The notes: a model not told the origin generated them from the letters alone. 10,393 bases of DNA from JBKHAJ01 sp964641125 (GCA_964641125.1 CAZXMO010000087.1:1-10393); one strand, 5' to 3'; numbered from the stretch's first letter, positions 1-5,981 are shown. A program made the numbers and translations.

Positions 1-205
1 CGAAATCCTTCGACCGCCGGACCATGTGCGCCGCCCGGGCACCGGCGATCATCGTCTTAGTCGGGGTACACCCCCAATTCACGCAGCTGCCGCCTACCCG
101 GTTTTCCTCGACGACGGCGATTGAGAGCTTCTTTTTCACAAATTCCTGGATGAGTGTTCCGGTAGCCTGGCCGGTACCGATGAGAATAATGTCGTACTCT
201 TTCAT
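1..205 (-). CDS. FAD/NAD(P)-dependent disulfide oxidoreductase, N-terminal part (mercuric reductase / dihydrolipoamide dehydrogenase family)
   Basis: The visible 68 codons encode the FAD-binding start of a class I pyridine nucleotide-disulfide oxidoreductase; the rest lies beyond the left edge. The protein begins MKEYDIILIGTGQATGTL, a dinucleotide-binding beta strand and glycine loop (GxGxxTG), followed by an acidic end-of-strand segment (VVEEN) and then the redox-active disulfide motif GGSCVNWGCTPTKT, where the two cysteines four residues apart accept hydride from reduced FAD. The GCTPTK variant is common in mercuric-reductase-like and uncharacterised branches, while true lipoamide dehydrogenases usually read GCIPSK, so the substrate cannot be named. 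The ATG at 205 is preceded by a clear GGAGG with 6-7 nt spacing, so the start is secure. The protein is expected to be a cytoplasmic homodimer. Confidence 0.9.
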   Translation of the reverse strand, partial: MKEYDIILIGTGQATGTLIQEFVKKKLSIAVVEENRVGGSCVNWGCTPTKTMIAGARAAHMVRRSKDF

Positions 206-246
206 GTTTCCTCCGTTTCGAGTAGAGAAATGCAAGGGATACATAA

Positions 247-275
247 ACTGTAGTAACCATGGGGCCGTCTTGCAA
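247..275 (-). promoter_or_regulatory. sigma70-like promoter for the oxidoreductase gene
   Basis: On the minus strand TTGCAA (270-275) and TACAGT (247-252) are separated by exactly 17 bp, each matching the consensus at four of six positions. Transcription would start near 240, giving a leader of about 35 nt that carries the GGAGG ribosome site. The run upstream of the -35 is A/T rich and partly palindromic (281-304). No other obvious feature lies between this promoter and the end of the MFS gene at 436, and no convincing terminator for that gene was seen. Confidence 0.5.
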
Positions 276-280
276 CAGCG

Positions 281-304
281 GAGAAAATATTTATTATTTT
301 TCTC
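281..304. repeat. imperfect A/T-rich inverted repeat upstream of the oxidoreductase promoter
   Basis: GAGAAAATA and its near reverse complement TATTTTTCTC face each other across a short T/A spacer, with one extra T in the right arm. It sits just upstream of the -35 hexamer at 270-275, where an UP element or an activator/repressor site would lie. Which of these applies cannot be told from the sequence. Confidence 0.3.
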
Positions 305-435
305 AGGTACTGCTTTCCCCTTTCACGCGAACCTGTATCGTGCTTACCGACAAATTATTCGAATTGGGGGGGATGATCCAGTGGGACGGGGGCACCTTCT
401 GCCTCTCCGGCACGGTTCGTTACTCCGGGCCTATT

Positions 436-1680
436 TTAATGCCGGATGTCCTTATTCCTGCTCATGAAGAGAAACACCGAAAAGACGAGGAGCAGCGCCG
501 CGAGAAACCCGGCTATACTCACTATCACATAATCCAAACTTCCGGTCCTTTCCTGAATCAAAGCGATGAGTTTAACCGCGAGGGCCCCCACGCCGAAAAC
601 GAGGCTGAACTTGATCCCGTAGCTCAGGGACCGCCACTTTGCCGGCGTCAAATAAGCAATCAGACTGTTCTCGATCGGCTGCACGCCGAGTACGAAAAGG
701 ACGAAGATTCCCGCCGCGGGAATAAGCAGCAAGCCGTCGAAAAAGATCATCGCAACGGCGCAGGGAAGGGCAAGAGCGAAGAATGCAAAATAGCCCCACT
801 TGAGGCTGTACCGGTCGGCAATCCTCCCGCCTAAAAGCTGTCCGATTATCCCAATGCCGTACACCGCCGTCGTAACAAGGTTTGCAATTAGGGTGTCGAA
901 AGCCGGATTCATTCTCACTGCGGAAACGGCTGCATCTCTTCCCCCGCGCAGCAGGGATCCGATATCTCCTATACGAAGCTCGAGAAAGGCGGGAAGGATA
1001 GTGGTAAAAGCGCGGTACATGAGGCCCGAGAGGGTCATTCCCGCCGCGAAGACGGCAAACAATTTGACGGCGTCCCGTTTTTCCATCCCCTCGACTACGA
1101 GCTTGTCGGACCCCCTTTCGATTCCGATAGGCGCGAAGCCGGAGAATGAGGCCAGCACTATTCCGAGCCCCCCGAGGATCATGAGCCCGGCCTGCCATCC
1201 TAAAGCATAATTGAGGATTCCCGCTGTAATCGGGGCTGCAGCGATTCCGATATTTCCGAAGATGCCGCTTATCCCGAGCGCCCGTCCCCGTTCCTTTATG
1301 CCCTGGGTCAGCAGCGCGGTCCCCGCGGGATGGAATGCGGAGCATCCGATGCCGGTCAGGGCAAAGGATGCGGTAAGGACCGGAACCGATAATCCCAAAA
1401 TGCCTCCGAAACCGGCCATAAACATTCCGAAACCCGCGAGTCCGATACCGATCGAAAGGGCGCCTTTATGGCTCCATCGGTCGCTTAATATTCCCCACGG
1501 TGCGGCCATTAATCCGTAGAGAAGATACATGCTGAAGCTGATGTCCACCGTCCGGGACAGGGGCAGCCCGTAATCACGGCTGATCGGCAAGAGGAGCGCC
1601 GGGAAGACCAGCATATAAAAGTGAGTAAAAAAATGGGAGGTTCCGGCGGACCCGAGGATGATTCTTTCTTTTTTATCCAT
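436..1680 (-). CDS. MFS transporter, probable 12-TM drug/metabolite efflux permease
   Basis: This is a major facilitator superfamily permease of 414 residues, a usual length for a 12-helix member. Long hydrophobic helices alternate with short charged loops. The family loop motif between helices 2 and 3 is visible as GILSDRWSHKG (residues 63-73), and its weaker counterpart after the central loop reads GGRIADRYSLKWG. A longer hydrophilic stretch between the two halves contains LRGGRDAAVSAVR. The N-terminus, HFFTHFYMLVFPALLLP, resembles the fosmidomycin-resistance (Fsr) type branch, but the substrate is unknown. I chose the ATG at 1680 over the in-frame ATG at 1716: the latter lies inside a good -35 hexamer (ATGACA) and would add an arginine-rich tail MTRRRFSC. 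With 1680 as start the -10 box TATAGT ends 7 nt from the ATG, so the mRNA would be leaderless; no Shine-Dalgarno is present. It is a single gene, with a tRNA gene and repeats upstream. Confidence 0.88.
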   Translation of the reverse strand: MDKKERIILGSAGTSHFFTHFYMLVFPALLLPISRDYGLPLSRTVDISFSMYLLYGLMAAPWGILSDRWSHKGALSIGIGLAGFGMFMAGFGGILGLSVPVLTASFALTGIGCSAFHPAGTALLTQGIKERGRALGISGIFGNIGIAAAPITAGILNYALGWQAGLMILGGLGIVLASFSGFAPIGIERGSDKLVVEGMEKRDAVKLFAVFAAGMTLSGLMYRAFTTILPAFLELRIGDIGSLLRGGRDAAVSAVRMNPAFDTLIANLVTTAVYGIGIIGQLLGGRIADRYSLKWGYFAFFALALPCAVAMIFFDGLLLIPAAGIFVLFVLGVQPIENSLIAYLTPAKWRSLSYGIKFSLVFGVGALAVKLIALIQERTGSLDYVIVSIAGFLAALLLVFSVFLFMSRNKDIRH

Positions 1681-1687
1681 TTTGGAG

Positions 1688-1716
1688 ACTATACAGGAAA
1701 ACCGCCGGCGTGTCAT
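1688..1716 (-). promoter_or_regulatory. promoter of the MFS gene, predicting a leaderless mRNA
   Basis: On the minus strand ATGACA (1711-1716; five of six to TTGACA), 17 bp, TATAGT (1688-1693), then 7 nt to the ATG at 1680. The normal distance from a -10 box to the first transcribed base puts the start at or next to the A of the ATG. Confidence 0.55.
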
Positions 1717-1728
1717 ACGAACCGAATA

Positions 1729-1877
1729 GGCACCTCCTGTGCCTCAGCGCTCGCCGGCTCGCGCACGCACCTCCGTTTCAAGTCCTCTTCTTTCTATTAA
1801 CAAAAAAAGGCTATCAACAAAAAAGGGCAAGTCGCCCTGTTGGACGCCTTGCCCTTTTATGCGGCGAAAAGGACTTG
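1729..1877. repeat. 149-bp direct repeat, copy 1
   Basis: Bases 1729-1877 are identical by eye to 1932-2080 (offset 203 at every position compared). Reading on the minus strand, this copy starts with the last 18 nt of tRNA-Leu(GAG) (discriminator A, 3' acceptor strand, 3' T stem and part of the T loop; 1860-1877), then the duplicated intrinsic terminator (1819-1859), a T-run, the octamer AGGACTTG and a purine-rich GGAGG-containing tail. The tRNA homology stops at 1877, where copy 1 goes on into unrelated sequence. Reading frames across this block change function-like content at the repeat borders and are not real genes. Confidence 0.95.
1819..1859 (-). terminator. duplicated intrinsic terminator (copy in repeat 1)
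   Basis: This is an exact copy of the tRNA-Leu terminator at 2022-2062, carried by the 149-bp repeat. The 11-bp stem AAAAGGGCAAG/CTTGCCCTTTT with a T-run is intact, so it could act as a second stop for tRNA read-through. It lies well upstream of the MFS promoter on the same strand. Confidence 0.7.
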
Positions 1878-1931
1878 GTCTCCAGTCGCCGGCTTCCTGC
1901 CGGCTCCTTGCGACCCGCCTCCGGTGCTTTC
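1878..1931. other. unique hairpin-rich spacer between the two direct repeats
   Basis: This 54-bp stretch is the only part of the block not present twice. It can fold as GTCGC (1885-1889) with GCGAC (1910-1914), enclosing an inner GCCGGC/GCCGGC palindrome around TTCCT. At its right edge GGTGC-TTTCG-GCACC can form a hairpin across the repeat border. The minus strand is rich in GGAGG-like runs. No gene or tRNA is recognisable in it. Confidence 0.6.
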
Positions 1932-2080
1932 GGCACCTCCTGTGCCTCAGCGCTCGCCGGCTCGCGCACGCACCTCCGTTTCAAGTCCTCTTCTTTCTAT
2001 TAACAAAAAAAGGCTATCAACAAAAAAGGGCAAGTCGCCCTGTTGGACGCCTTGCCCTTTTATGCGGCGAAAAGGACTTG
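1932..2080. repeat. 149-bp direct repeat, copy 2 (overlaps the 3' end of tRNA-Leu)
   Basis: This is the copy in which the 18 tRNA-derived bases (2063-2080) belong to the intact tRNA gene. The repeat ends inside the T loop, exactly after the octamer AGGACTTG (2073-2080), whose reverse complement CAAGTCCT lies at 1982-1989. Repeats that include a tRNA 3' end are typical of site-specific integration borders, but no integrase or element genes lie between the copies. Confidence 0.95.
2022..2062 (-). terminator. intrinsic terminator of tRNA-Leu
   Basis: On the minus strand, directly after the discriminator base, AAAAGGGCAAG pairs with CTTGCCCTTTT across a 16-nt loop and is followed by further T residues. 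The stem is GC-containing in its core and ends in a U-run, as expected for rho-independent termination of a single tRNA transcript. Confidence 0.85.
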
Positions 2081-2147
2081 AACCTTCACGAGCGCAGTGC
2101 TCACTAGCCCCTCAAGCTAGCGTGTCTACCAATTCCACCATCGCCGC
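2063..2147 (-). tRNA. tRNA-Leu (anticodon GAG)
   Basis: This is an 85-nt class II tRNA. The acceptor strands are GCGGCGA and TCGCCGC with discriminator A. The D loop contains AATTGGTAGA. The anticodon stem CTAGC/GCTAG holds the loop TTGAGGG, giving anticodon GAG (plus-strand 2111-2113), which reads CUC and CUU. A long variable arm pairs GAGC with GCTC, as is usual for leucine, and the T arm is GAAGG-TTCAAGT-CCTTT with one G-U pair. CCA is not encoded; the next bases are TAAAA of the terminator. It is a stand-alone gene with its own promoter and terminator, and its last 18 bases recur at 1860-1877. Confidence 0.95.
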
Positions 2148-2163
2148 GAATTTGGTACTGGCT

Positions 2164-2192
2164 AATCTAGCCGATAATCTCCAAAGAGTCAA
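2164..2192 (-). promoter_or_regulatory. promoter of tRNA-Leu
   Basis: On the minus strand TTGACT (2187-2192), a 17-bp spacer and TAGATT (2164-2169), followed by 16 bp to the first tRNA base. The -35 matches consensus at five of six positions. The -10 lies inside a small palindrome, GGCTA-ATC-TAGCC. A short processed 5' leader of about 8-10 nt is predicted. Confidence 0.7.
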
Positions 2193-2344
2193 TACATGGG
2201 ACATCATTTTGTAAACCAGAGGCGGATGTGTCTTTGCGTCTTTTACCGGCAGTTGAAGAGGGTATAGTGACTTCCATGGAGCTCAAAGCAAAGACCGCGG
2301 CCGTCAACCGGAGGCGATAGATGATTTGGTAGATCTTCCCGGGA

Positions 2345-2800
2345 TCAGGAAACAGCCGGTTTCTTCGGAAGAATTATATCGGTCCAGTCCGGGCCCGACT
2401 TGGTCGAACCGAGGTTCTCGGTAATGTACTCGGCGCAGTTCTTGAGGCGTTTCGCGGTTTCAGGGGTAATGACGTGTTCTATCTTGCATGCCTGATCGGT
2501 TGCTTCCTCGGAGGAGAGAAGCAGGACCTTTTCTAGGAAGTTTCGGATAATGGAATGCTTGTTTTCGATTGCTTCCGCCATCGATAGACCCACCTCGGTA
2601 AGGCTTATGTAGGAATTTTTCTCGTAATTGATGAGCCCTCTGCGCTTCAAGTTCTTCAGAGCCCCGGTTACCGAGGGCATCTGTACCTGAAGGGCCTCCG
2701 CTATGTCCTTGACTCGAGCAACTCGATTCTTTCGCTCGAGAATAAGAATGGCTTCGAGATAATCTTCCAAGCTCGGGCTTAAGTTTATCTTTTTCTCCAT
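2345..2800 (-). CDS. DtxR/MntR-family metal-dependent transcriptional repressor
   Basis: This is a 151-residue repressor of the DtxR/MntR family, expected to bind Mn2+ or Fe2+ in the cytoplasm and repress metal-uptake genes. Residues 8-75 form the winged helix (LSPSLEDYLEAI start, recognition region QVQMPSVTGALKNLKRRG) and about 76-140 the dimerisation/metal domain. There is no SH3-like third domain, so the length is MntR-like. By family alignment the metal ligands are D13, E16, H82, C105, E108 and H109: the N-terminal Asp is MntR-like, while Cys in ACKIEH is DtxR-like. The ATG at 2800 is preferred; a longer form from TTG at 2839 would begin in the -35 box and lacks a ribosome site. It is transcribed divergently from the GGDEF gene, and no metal transporter is adjacent, so the regulon is elsewhere. 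The C-terminal tail after residue 131 is not recognised. Confidence 0.9.
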   Translation of the reverse strand: MEKKINLSPSLEDYLEAILILERKNRVARVKDIAEALQVQMPSVTGALKNLKRRGLINYEKNSYISLTEVGLSMAEAIENKHSIIRNFLEKVLLLSSEEATDQACKIEHVITPETAKRLKNCAEYITENLGSTKSGPDWTDIILPKKPAVS

Positions 2801-2810
2801 ACCTGCTTTA

Positions 2811-2839
2811 AGTATAGAGTAATTGATAATATGTTTCAA
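2811..2839 (-). promoter_or_regulatory. promoter of the metal-dependent repressor gene
   Basis: On the minus strand TTGAAA (2834-2839), exactly 17 bp, TATACT (2811-2816), then 10 nt to the ATG at 2800. The mRNA leader would be only about 3-4 nt. The bases AGCAGGT directly before the ATG are too close to act as a Shine-Dalgarno sequence. Confidence 0.65.
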
Positions 2840-2869
2840 CTACGCATTTTCGTTTTGCCTGTTTCGCAC

Positions 2870-2899
2870 TTGTGCATTCGTATTCAATAATATTATACT
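2870..2899 (+). promoter_or_regulatory. promoter of the Hpt-REC-REC-GGDEF gene
   Basis: TATACT (2894-2899) ends 11 nt before the ATG at 2911; TTGTGC (2870-2875) is a weak -35 at 18 bp. No Shine-Dalgarno precedes the ATG, so a nearly leaderless mRNA is predicted. Two small palindromes lie here: GCAC-TT-GTGC overlapping the -35 and ATAATATTAT (2887-2896) overlapping the -10. Either could be an operator, perhaps for the divergent repressor, though neither resembles a known MntR or DtxR box. Confidence 0.5.
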
Positions 2900-2910
2900 G
2901 ATGTCAAACT

Positions 2911-4587
2911 ATGGGTGGTTTACCTGAAAGCGTCCAGAAGAAACTCTCTGCCCTTGCCGACGGTTTTTTGAATAAATTACCGGAAAGAATGAGAATTATC
3001 TCCGATCTCGTCGATCGTTTGGCGGGGGATGAGGACAACGGCGAGACCGTGGCCGATCTCCACATGAACCTTCACAAGTTGAGCGGGTCCGCGGCGACCT
3101 TCGGATATGGGGAGATATCGAACTTATCGAAACAGATGGAAAGGGTCGTCGCCGAGGTCTCGGAGGGAAGGACCGATCTAGATTCGGCAACGAAGGGCCG
3201 CTTGACCGCGGCCTACGACAGCCTTCGCTGGGGAGTAGGGAGGATACGGAACGATCCCCAGGAAGAAACTCCGGGGCCTGACGTCAAGCCCCTCGCGGAT
3301 CAGGAGTACGATTATTCGGCGAAACACCTCGTCTTTGTCTGTGAGTCCAACGCCTCGCTGAACGAGGACCTCGAGGAACAGCTCGGCTTCTACGGCTTTT
3401 CCATCAAGACGGTGTGCTCCTTCTCCGCCCTGCAGGGTCTTGTCCAAGAGAACCCGAAACAAATTCTTCTCGTCGATACTAATCTTTTCAAGTCCAAAGA
3501 GGAGACCCCGCACCGTTTTGGAGAGCTGAAGCGGATCTACTCTCCCTACCTGTTTATCATCTATCTTTCCGAATACAACGATTTCGAGACCCGTCTCCAA
3601 GCGGTACGGGCGGGGGGGGATGCTTTTTTCTACTATCCGGTGGACGTGGGACGCCTCATCGACAAGATCGACGTGATGATGAACAAGGATGATTTCGTTC
3701 CCTATCATATCCTCATTGTCGACGACGATCCGGATCAGGTTTCCTTCAACGCTCTTCTCCTTCAGCAGGCGGGGATGATTACTTCGGTGGCCCGGGACCC
3801 CAAACAGGTGATAAAGGTTCTCGTGGAATCGAAACCCGAGCTCATCCTGATGGACATGTACATGCCCGGATGCAGCGGGATGGAGCTCGCCTCGGTAATC
3901 CGGCAGCAGGAGGCCTTCGTCGGCATCCCCATTGTTTTCTTGAGTGTCGAAACCGACGTGGATAAGCAGATCGAAGCACTCCGTATGGGAGCGGACGATT
4001 TCCTGACCAAGCCTATCAAGGGTGAGCACCTGATAGCATCGATCAAGAACCGTGCCGAGAGGACCCGAAGTCTTCGGTATCTGATGGAGCGGGATTCATT
4101 GACCGGGCTTCTCAATCATTCCAACGTGAAGGAACAGCTCTCACGGGAGCTGATGCGGGCAAAAAGGGCCGGAAGCCAGGTCTGCTTCGCCATGATCGAC
4201 GTGGATCACTTCAAGAAGGTAAACGACACCTACGGGCACCTCACGGGAGATCGAGTCTTGAAGGGCCTCGCGCGGCTGCTCCAGGAGCGGGTGCGGTCTA
4301 CCGATATTATCGGGCGCTACGGCGGAGAGGAGTTCGCGGTAATTCTTATCAATACGAGTCTTGCCAACGCGAAAAAGATTATGGACGAAATCCGGGAGAA
4401 CTTCTCTCAGATCAAGCAGCAGTCCGATAAGGAGGAATTTTTCGTAACCTTCAGCTGCGGTCTAGCCGGGTTCCCCGATTTCTCCGATCCCGCCCGTTTG
4501 AACGACGCCGCGGACAAGGCGCTCTATCAGGCCAAGGAAACGGGGCGGAACCGGGTCATCATCGCCCGTCCCGCCAAGCAGTCCTGA
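2911..4587 (+). CDS. diguanylate cyclase response regulator, Hpt-REC-REC-GGDEF
   Basis: This 558-residue cytoplasmic protein should make cyclic di-GMP from two GTP under phosphorelay control. Domains in order: an N-terminal histidine phosphotransfer domain (about 1-110) with H55 in HKLSGSA; a degenerate receiver (about 135-255) that keeps D189 but has CE for the acidic pair and no lysine near YYPVD; a canonical receiver (about 265-385) with D271-D273, phospho-acceptor D315, S345 and K367 in TKP; and a GGDEF domain (about 395-555) with GGEEF at 471-475. The product-inhibition site RxxD is present at R462-D465, five residues before GGEEF, and DVDHFKKVNDTYGH is the usual substrate loop, so the cyclase looks active. 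The tandem receivers recall PleD; the added Hpt domain is less usual. No histidine kinase is adjacent. The gene converges with 4588-5154, the two stops sharing TGATCA. Confidence 0.95.
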   Translation: MGGLPESVQKKLSALADGFLNKLPERMRIISDLVDRLAGDEDNGETVADLHMNLHKLSGSAATFGYGEISNLSKQMERVVAEVSEGRTDLDSATKGRLTAAYDSLRWGVGRIRNDPQEETPGPDVKPLADQEYDYSAKHLVFVCESNASLNEDLEEQLGFYGFSIKTVCSFSALQGLVQENPKQILLVDTNLFKSKEETPHRFGELKRIYSPYLFIIYLSEYNDFETRLQAVRAGGDAFFYYPVDVGRLIDKIDVMMNKDDFVPYHILIVDDDPDQVSFNALLLQQAGMITSVARDPKQVIKVLVESKPELILMDMYMPGCSGMELASVIRQQEAFVGIPIVFLSVETDVDKQIEALRMGADDFLTKPIKGEHLIASIKNRAERTRSLRYLMERDSLTGLLNHSNVKEQLSRELMRAKRAGSQVCFAMIDVDHFKKVNDTYGHLTGDRVLKGLARLLQERVRSTDIIGRYGGEEFAVILINTSLANAKKIMDEIRENFSQIKQQSDKEEFFVTFSCGLAGFPDFSDPARLNDAADKALYQAKETGRNRVIIARPAKQS

Positions 4588-5154
4588 TCATCTCCGGAAA
4601 ACGACGGGGACCTCCCAGAAATACTCCCAGAAGGCTTCTTCGACTCTGAACTCTTTTTCCGTCCCGCCCGGACTCTCCACGAGAGCGGCCCGAAGACAGG
4701 CGAGGGAACACTTTTTCCAGCCTACCGGCGCGGGTATCCGGGGGAGGGATCCCGGAGAAAGGCGTGCCTGAAGGTCCCGGGAAAATCCGAGAAAGACCCC
4801 GGGGTAGGGAAAGAGGAGATGATGCCGCCCGCCCGAAGGCGGCTCCCCAAACTGAGTAATCAACGGATCCCGCCGTACATCCTCCCAGGATGCTGTATCC
4901 GAGAGCGGCAGAAATACCCCCTCGCCTGCAATTACCGGAACGGGATCGAGGACAAACCCGCCCCGTATCCTTATCCGGTAGCGATTCTCTCGCGGCGGCT
5001 CGGGATATGACGCCGAACAAGCGACCGGAATCATATCGGGAAACAGGCGGGCCGAGGGCATACCGGATCGGCGGAACAGCTCCTCCCTTAACGCTTCGAT
5101 TTTTTTCACGGCCTCCCCGGGGGGAAGGATGCTCAGGAGATAGTAATCCTCCAT
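4588..5154 (-). CDS. uncharacterised 188-residue protein
   Basis: I do not recognise this protein. It is soluble with no signal peptide or membrane segment, starts MEDYYLLSILPPGEAVKKIEALREEL and ends EYFWEVPVVFRR. The opening strand-helix (YYLLSILPP, then a charged helix) recalls 2H/LigT-type phosphoesterases, but neither of their HxT/S motifs is present, so I do not assign it. It is rich in Pro, Gly and Arg and has several aromatic residues near the C-terminus. The ATG at 5154 is chosen over the in-frame ATG at 5220, because the latter would overlap the divergent gene, while 5154 lies 6 nt after a TATACT -10 box. No Shine-Dalgarno is present. Good coding behaviour and tight packing between neighbours suggest a real gene. 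Confidence 0.7.
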   Translation of the reverse strand: MEDYYLLSILPPGEAVKKIEALREELFRRSGMPSARLFPDMIPVACSASYPEPPRENRYRIRIRGGFVLDPVPVIAGEGVFLPLSDTASWEDVRRDPLITQFGEPPSGGRHHLLFPYPGVFLGFSRDLQARLSPGSLPRIPAPVGWKKCSLACLRAALVESPGGTEKEFRVEEAFWEYFWEVPVVFRR

Positions 5155-5160
5155 ACGGGG

Positions 5161-5189
5161 AGTATAACATTTTGGGGGAAGTGTGGTAG
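5161..5189 (-). promoter_or_regulatory. promoter of the 4588-5154 gene
   Basis: On the minus strand TATACT (5161-5166) ends 6 nt before the ATG at 5154. The -35 candidate 17 bp upstream, CTACCA (5184-5189), is poor. The -10 box overlaps the -35 candidate of the divergent promoter, so the two start sites would compete for polymerase. Confidence 0.4.
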
Positions 5190-5192
5190 TAT
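5164..5192 (+). promoter_or_regulatory. promoter of the 5199 gene
   Basis: ATAACA (5164-5169), 17 bp, TAGTAT (5187-5192), then 6 nt to the ATG at 5199. Each hexamer matches consensus at four of six positions. It is back to back with, and overlaps, the promoter of 4588-5154. Confidence 0.4.
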
Positions 5193-5198
5193 ATCCCC

Positions 5199-5981
5199 AT
5201 GCAGAGAAAGGTGCGTGCAATCGTAGACGAGATCGTAAACATTATCCGGGAATGGGAATCAGTGGACACCGTCACCCTGGCCGAGTTTGCCGAAGCGGAG
5301 GTCTACGATCCCTACTTTTTTATCAGCCTGGACATCTACCACGGCGATGAGGTCCCACAGTTCGAGGAACGTAAGAAGGTCTTTCACGACGCGGCGGTGT
5401 TCGAGTCCTCGAAGGTCCATCAGAAGGACCGCTTCCTGTGGGAGGGGCTCCCGGTCAGGCTGGAGTACAAGGAAAAGGAGTATATCGAAGATATAATCGC
5501 CAACTACGGGACCTATGAGGCCTTTTACCGGAGGATAGGGACCTATCCCTTTTACCGGGTGATTGCGAGCGATATCGTTTTCAATCGATCCGATTGGATG
5601 GATGCGACCCGGTCGGCTCTGGAGAAGCTCCCCGTCGAGTTCTGGGTATTCTTAGCTGATGTCGGACAAAAGACCATCGAGCACAGTCTCGCCGATCTGC
5701 AGGCGGCCGCCCTCGCTTCGGACGAATTCTTCTTTATCCAGTCCTTAGCCGGATTTCTTACCAGCGTTTCCCGGCTTCTGTTCGCGGTCAACCGGCGTTT
5801 CGAACCCTCCGGGAGGACCATGGGGAAAACGGTCCTGGAGCTCGATGTGCTCCCCGAAAATTTCCGAGGCCGATACTCGACTCTCCTCAGACAGGGCAGC
5901 GAGCTGGATCTTCATCGAAAAGCGGAGGTTGCGGAATTACTTACCCGAAGTCTTTTACCGCTTCAGCAAATCCTCGTCTAA
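5199..5981 (+). CDS. uncharacterised protein, possibly nucleotidyltransferase-like
   Basis: This 260-residue soluble protein has no signal peptide or membrane segment. The N-terminal third has the pattern helix, strand, then EVYDPYFFISLDIYHGDEVP (D37, D45) and a later strand LPVRLEYK. The C-terminal part is all helix and includes FLTSVSRLLFAVNRRFEPSG, a style seen in the helical domain of kanamycin-nucleotidyltransferase-like and DUF4037-type proteins. I see no GS...DxD signature typical of active polymerase-beta-fold enzymes, so this is a weak fold-level guess only. The ATG at 5199 has no Shine-Dalgarno but a -10 box 6 nt upstream. The last 46 bp overlap the start of the lipoprotein gene, so the two are probably co-transcribed and translationally coupled. 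Confidence 0.75.
   Translation: MQRKVRAIVDEIVNIIREWESVDTVTLAEFAEAEVYDPYFFISLDIYHGDEVPQFEERKKVFHDAAVFESSKVHQKDRFLWEGLPVRLEYKEKEYIEDIIANYGTYEAFYRRIGTYPFYRVIASDIVFNRSDWMDATRSALEKLPVEFWVFLADVGQKTIEHSLADLQAAALASDEFFFIQSLAGFLTSVSRLLFAVNRRFEPSGRTMGKTVLELDVLPENFRGRYSTLLRQGSELDLHRKAEVAELLTRSLLPLQQILV
5924..5938 (+). promoter_or_regulatory. ribosome binding site and probable ATT start codon of the lipoprotein gene
   Basis: GGAGG (5924-5928), a 7-nt spacer, then ATT (5936-5938) in the frame of the lipoprotein. No ATG or GTG exists in that frame for at least 100 nt upstream, and the first TTG (6005) lacks a Shine-Dalgarno and would leave only six residues before the lipobox cysteine. An ATT start restores a full signal peptide. 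ATT is a rare but known initiation codon, as in infC. Confidence 0.5.

Noticed and set aside
1681..1716. N-terminal extension of the MFS protein from ATG at 1716
   Set aside because: The codon is inside the -35 box ATGACA, and the purine-rich AGGAGG upstream is 15-16 nt away, too far, and belongs to the repeat.
1729..2080. CRISPR-like repeat-spacer-repeat
   Set aside because: There are only two copies, the repeat is 149 bp, and its content is a tRNA end and a terminator; no cas genes are nearby.
1710..2214. Plus-strand reading frames of 97-124 codons across the repeats
   Set aside because: They run through the direct repeats, two terminators and the tRNA on the other strand, and share segments only because the DNA is duplicated. 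There is no ribosome site and no protein family resemblance.
2801..2839. N-terminal extension of the metal repressor from TTG at 2839
   Set aside because: The TTG is part of the TTGAAA -35 hexamer, and the added 13 residues are outside the family's usual start.
2887..2896. ATAATATTAT palindrome as a MntR/DtxR operator
   Set aside because: It is a perfect 10-bp palindrome overlapping the -10 box, but it does not resemble known boxes of these regulators and may only reflect A/T richness of the promoter.
3178..4029. 283-codon minus-strand frame opposite the receiver domains
   Set aside because: It lies fully inside the well-supported GGDEF gene, is rich in His, Asp and Val from reversed codons and has no family match that I can see.
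4588..5154. Assignment as 2'-5' RNA ligase / 2H phosphoesterase
   Set aside because: Only the opening strand-helix pattern resembles the family; both HxT/S motifs are missing.
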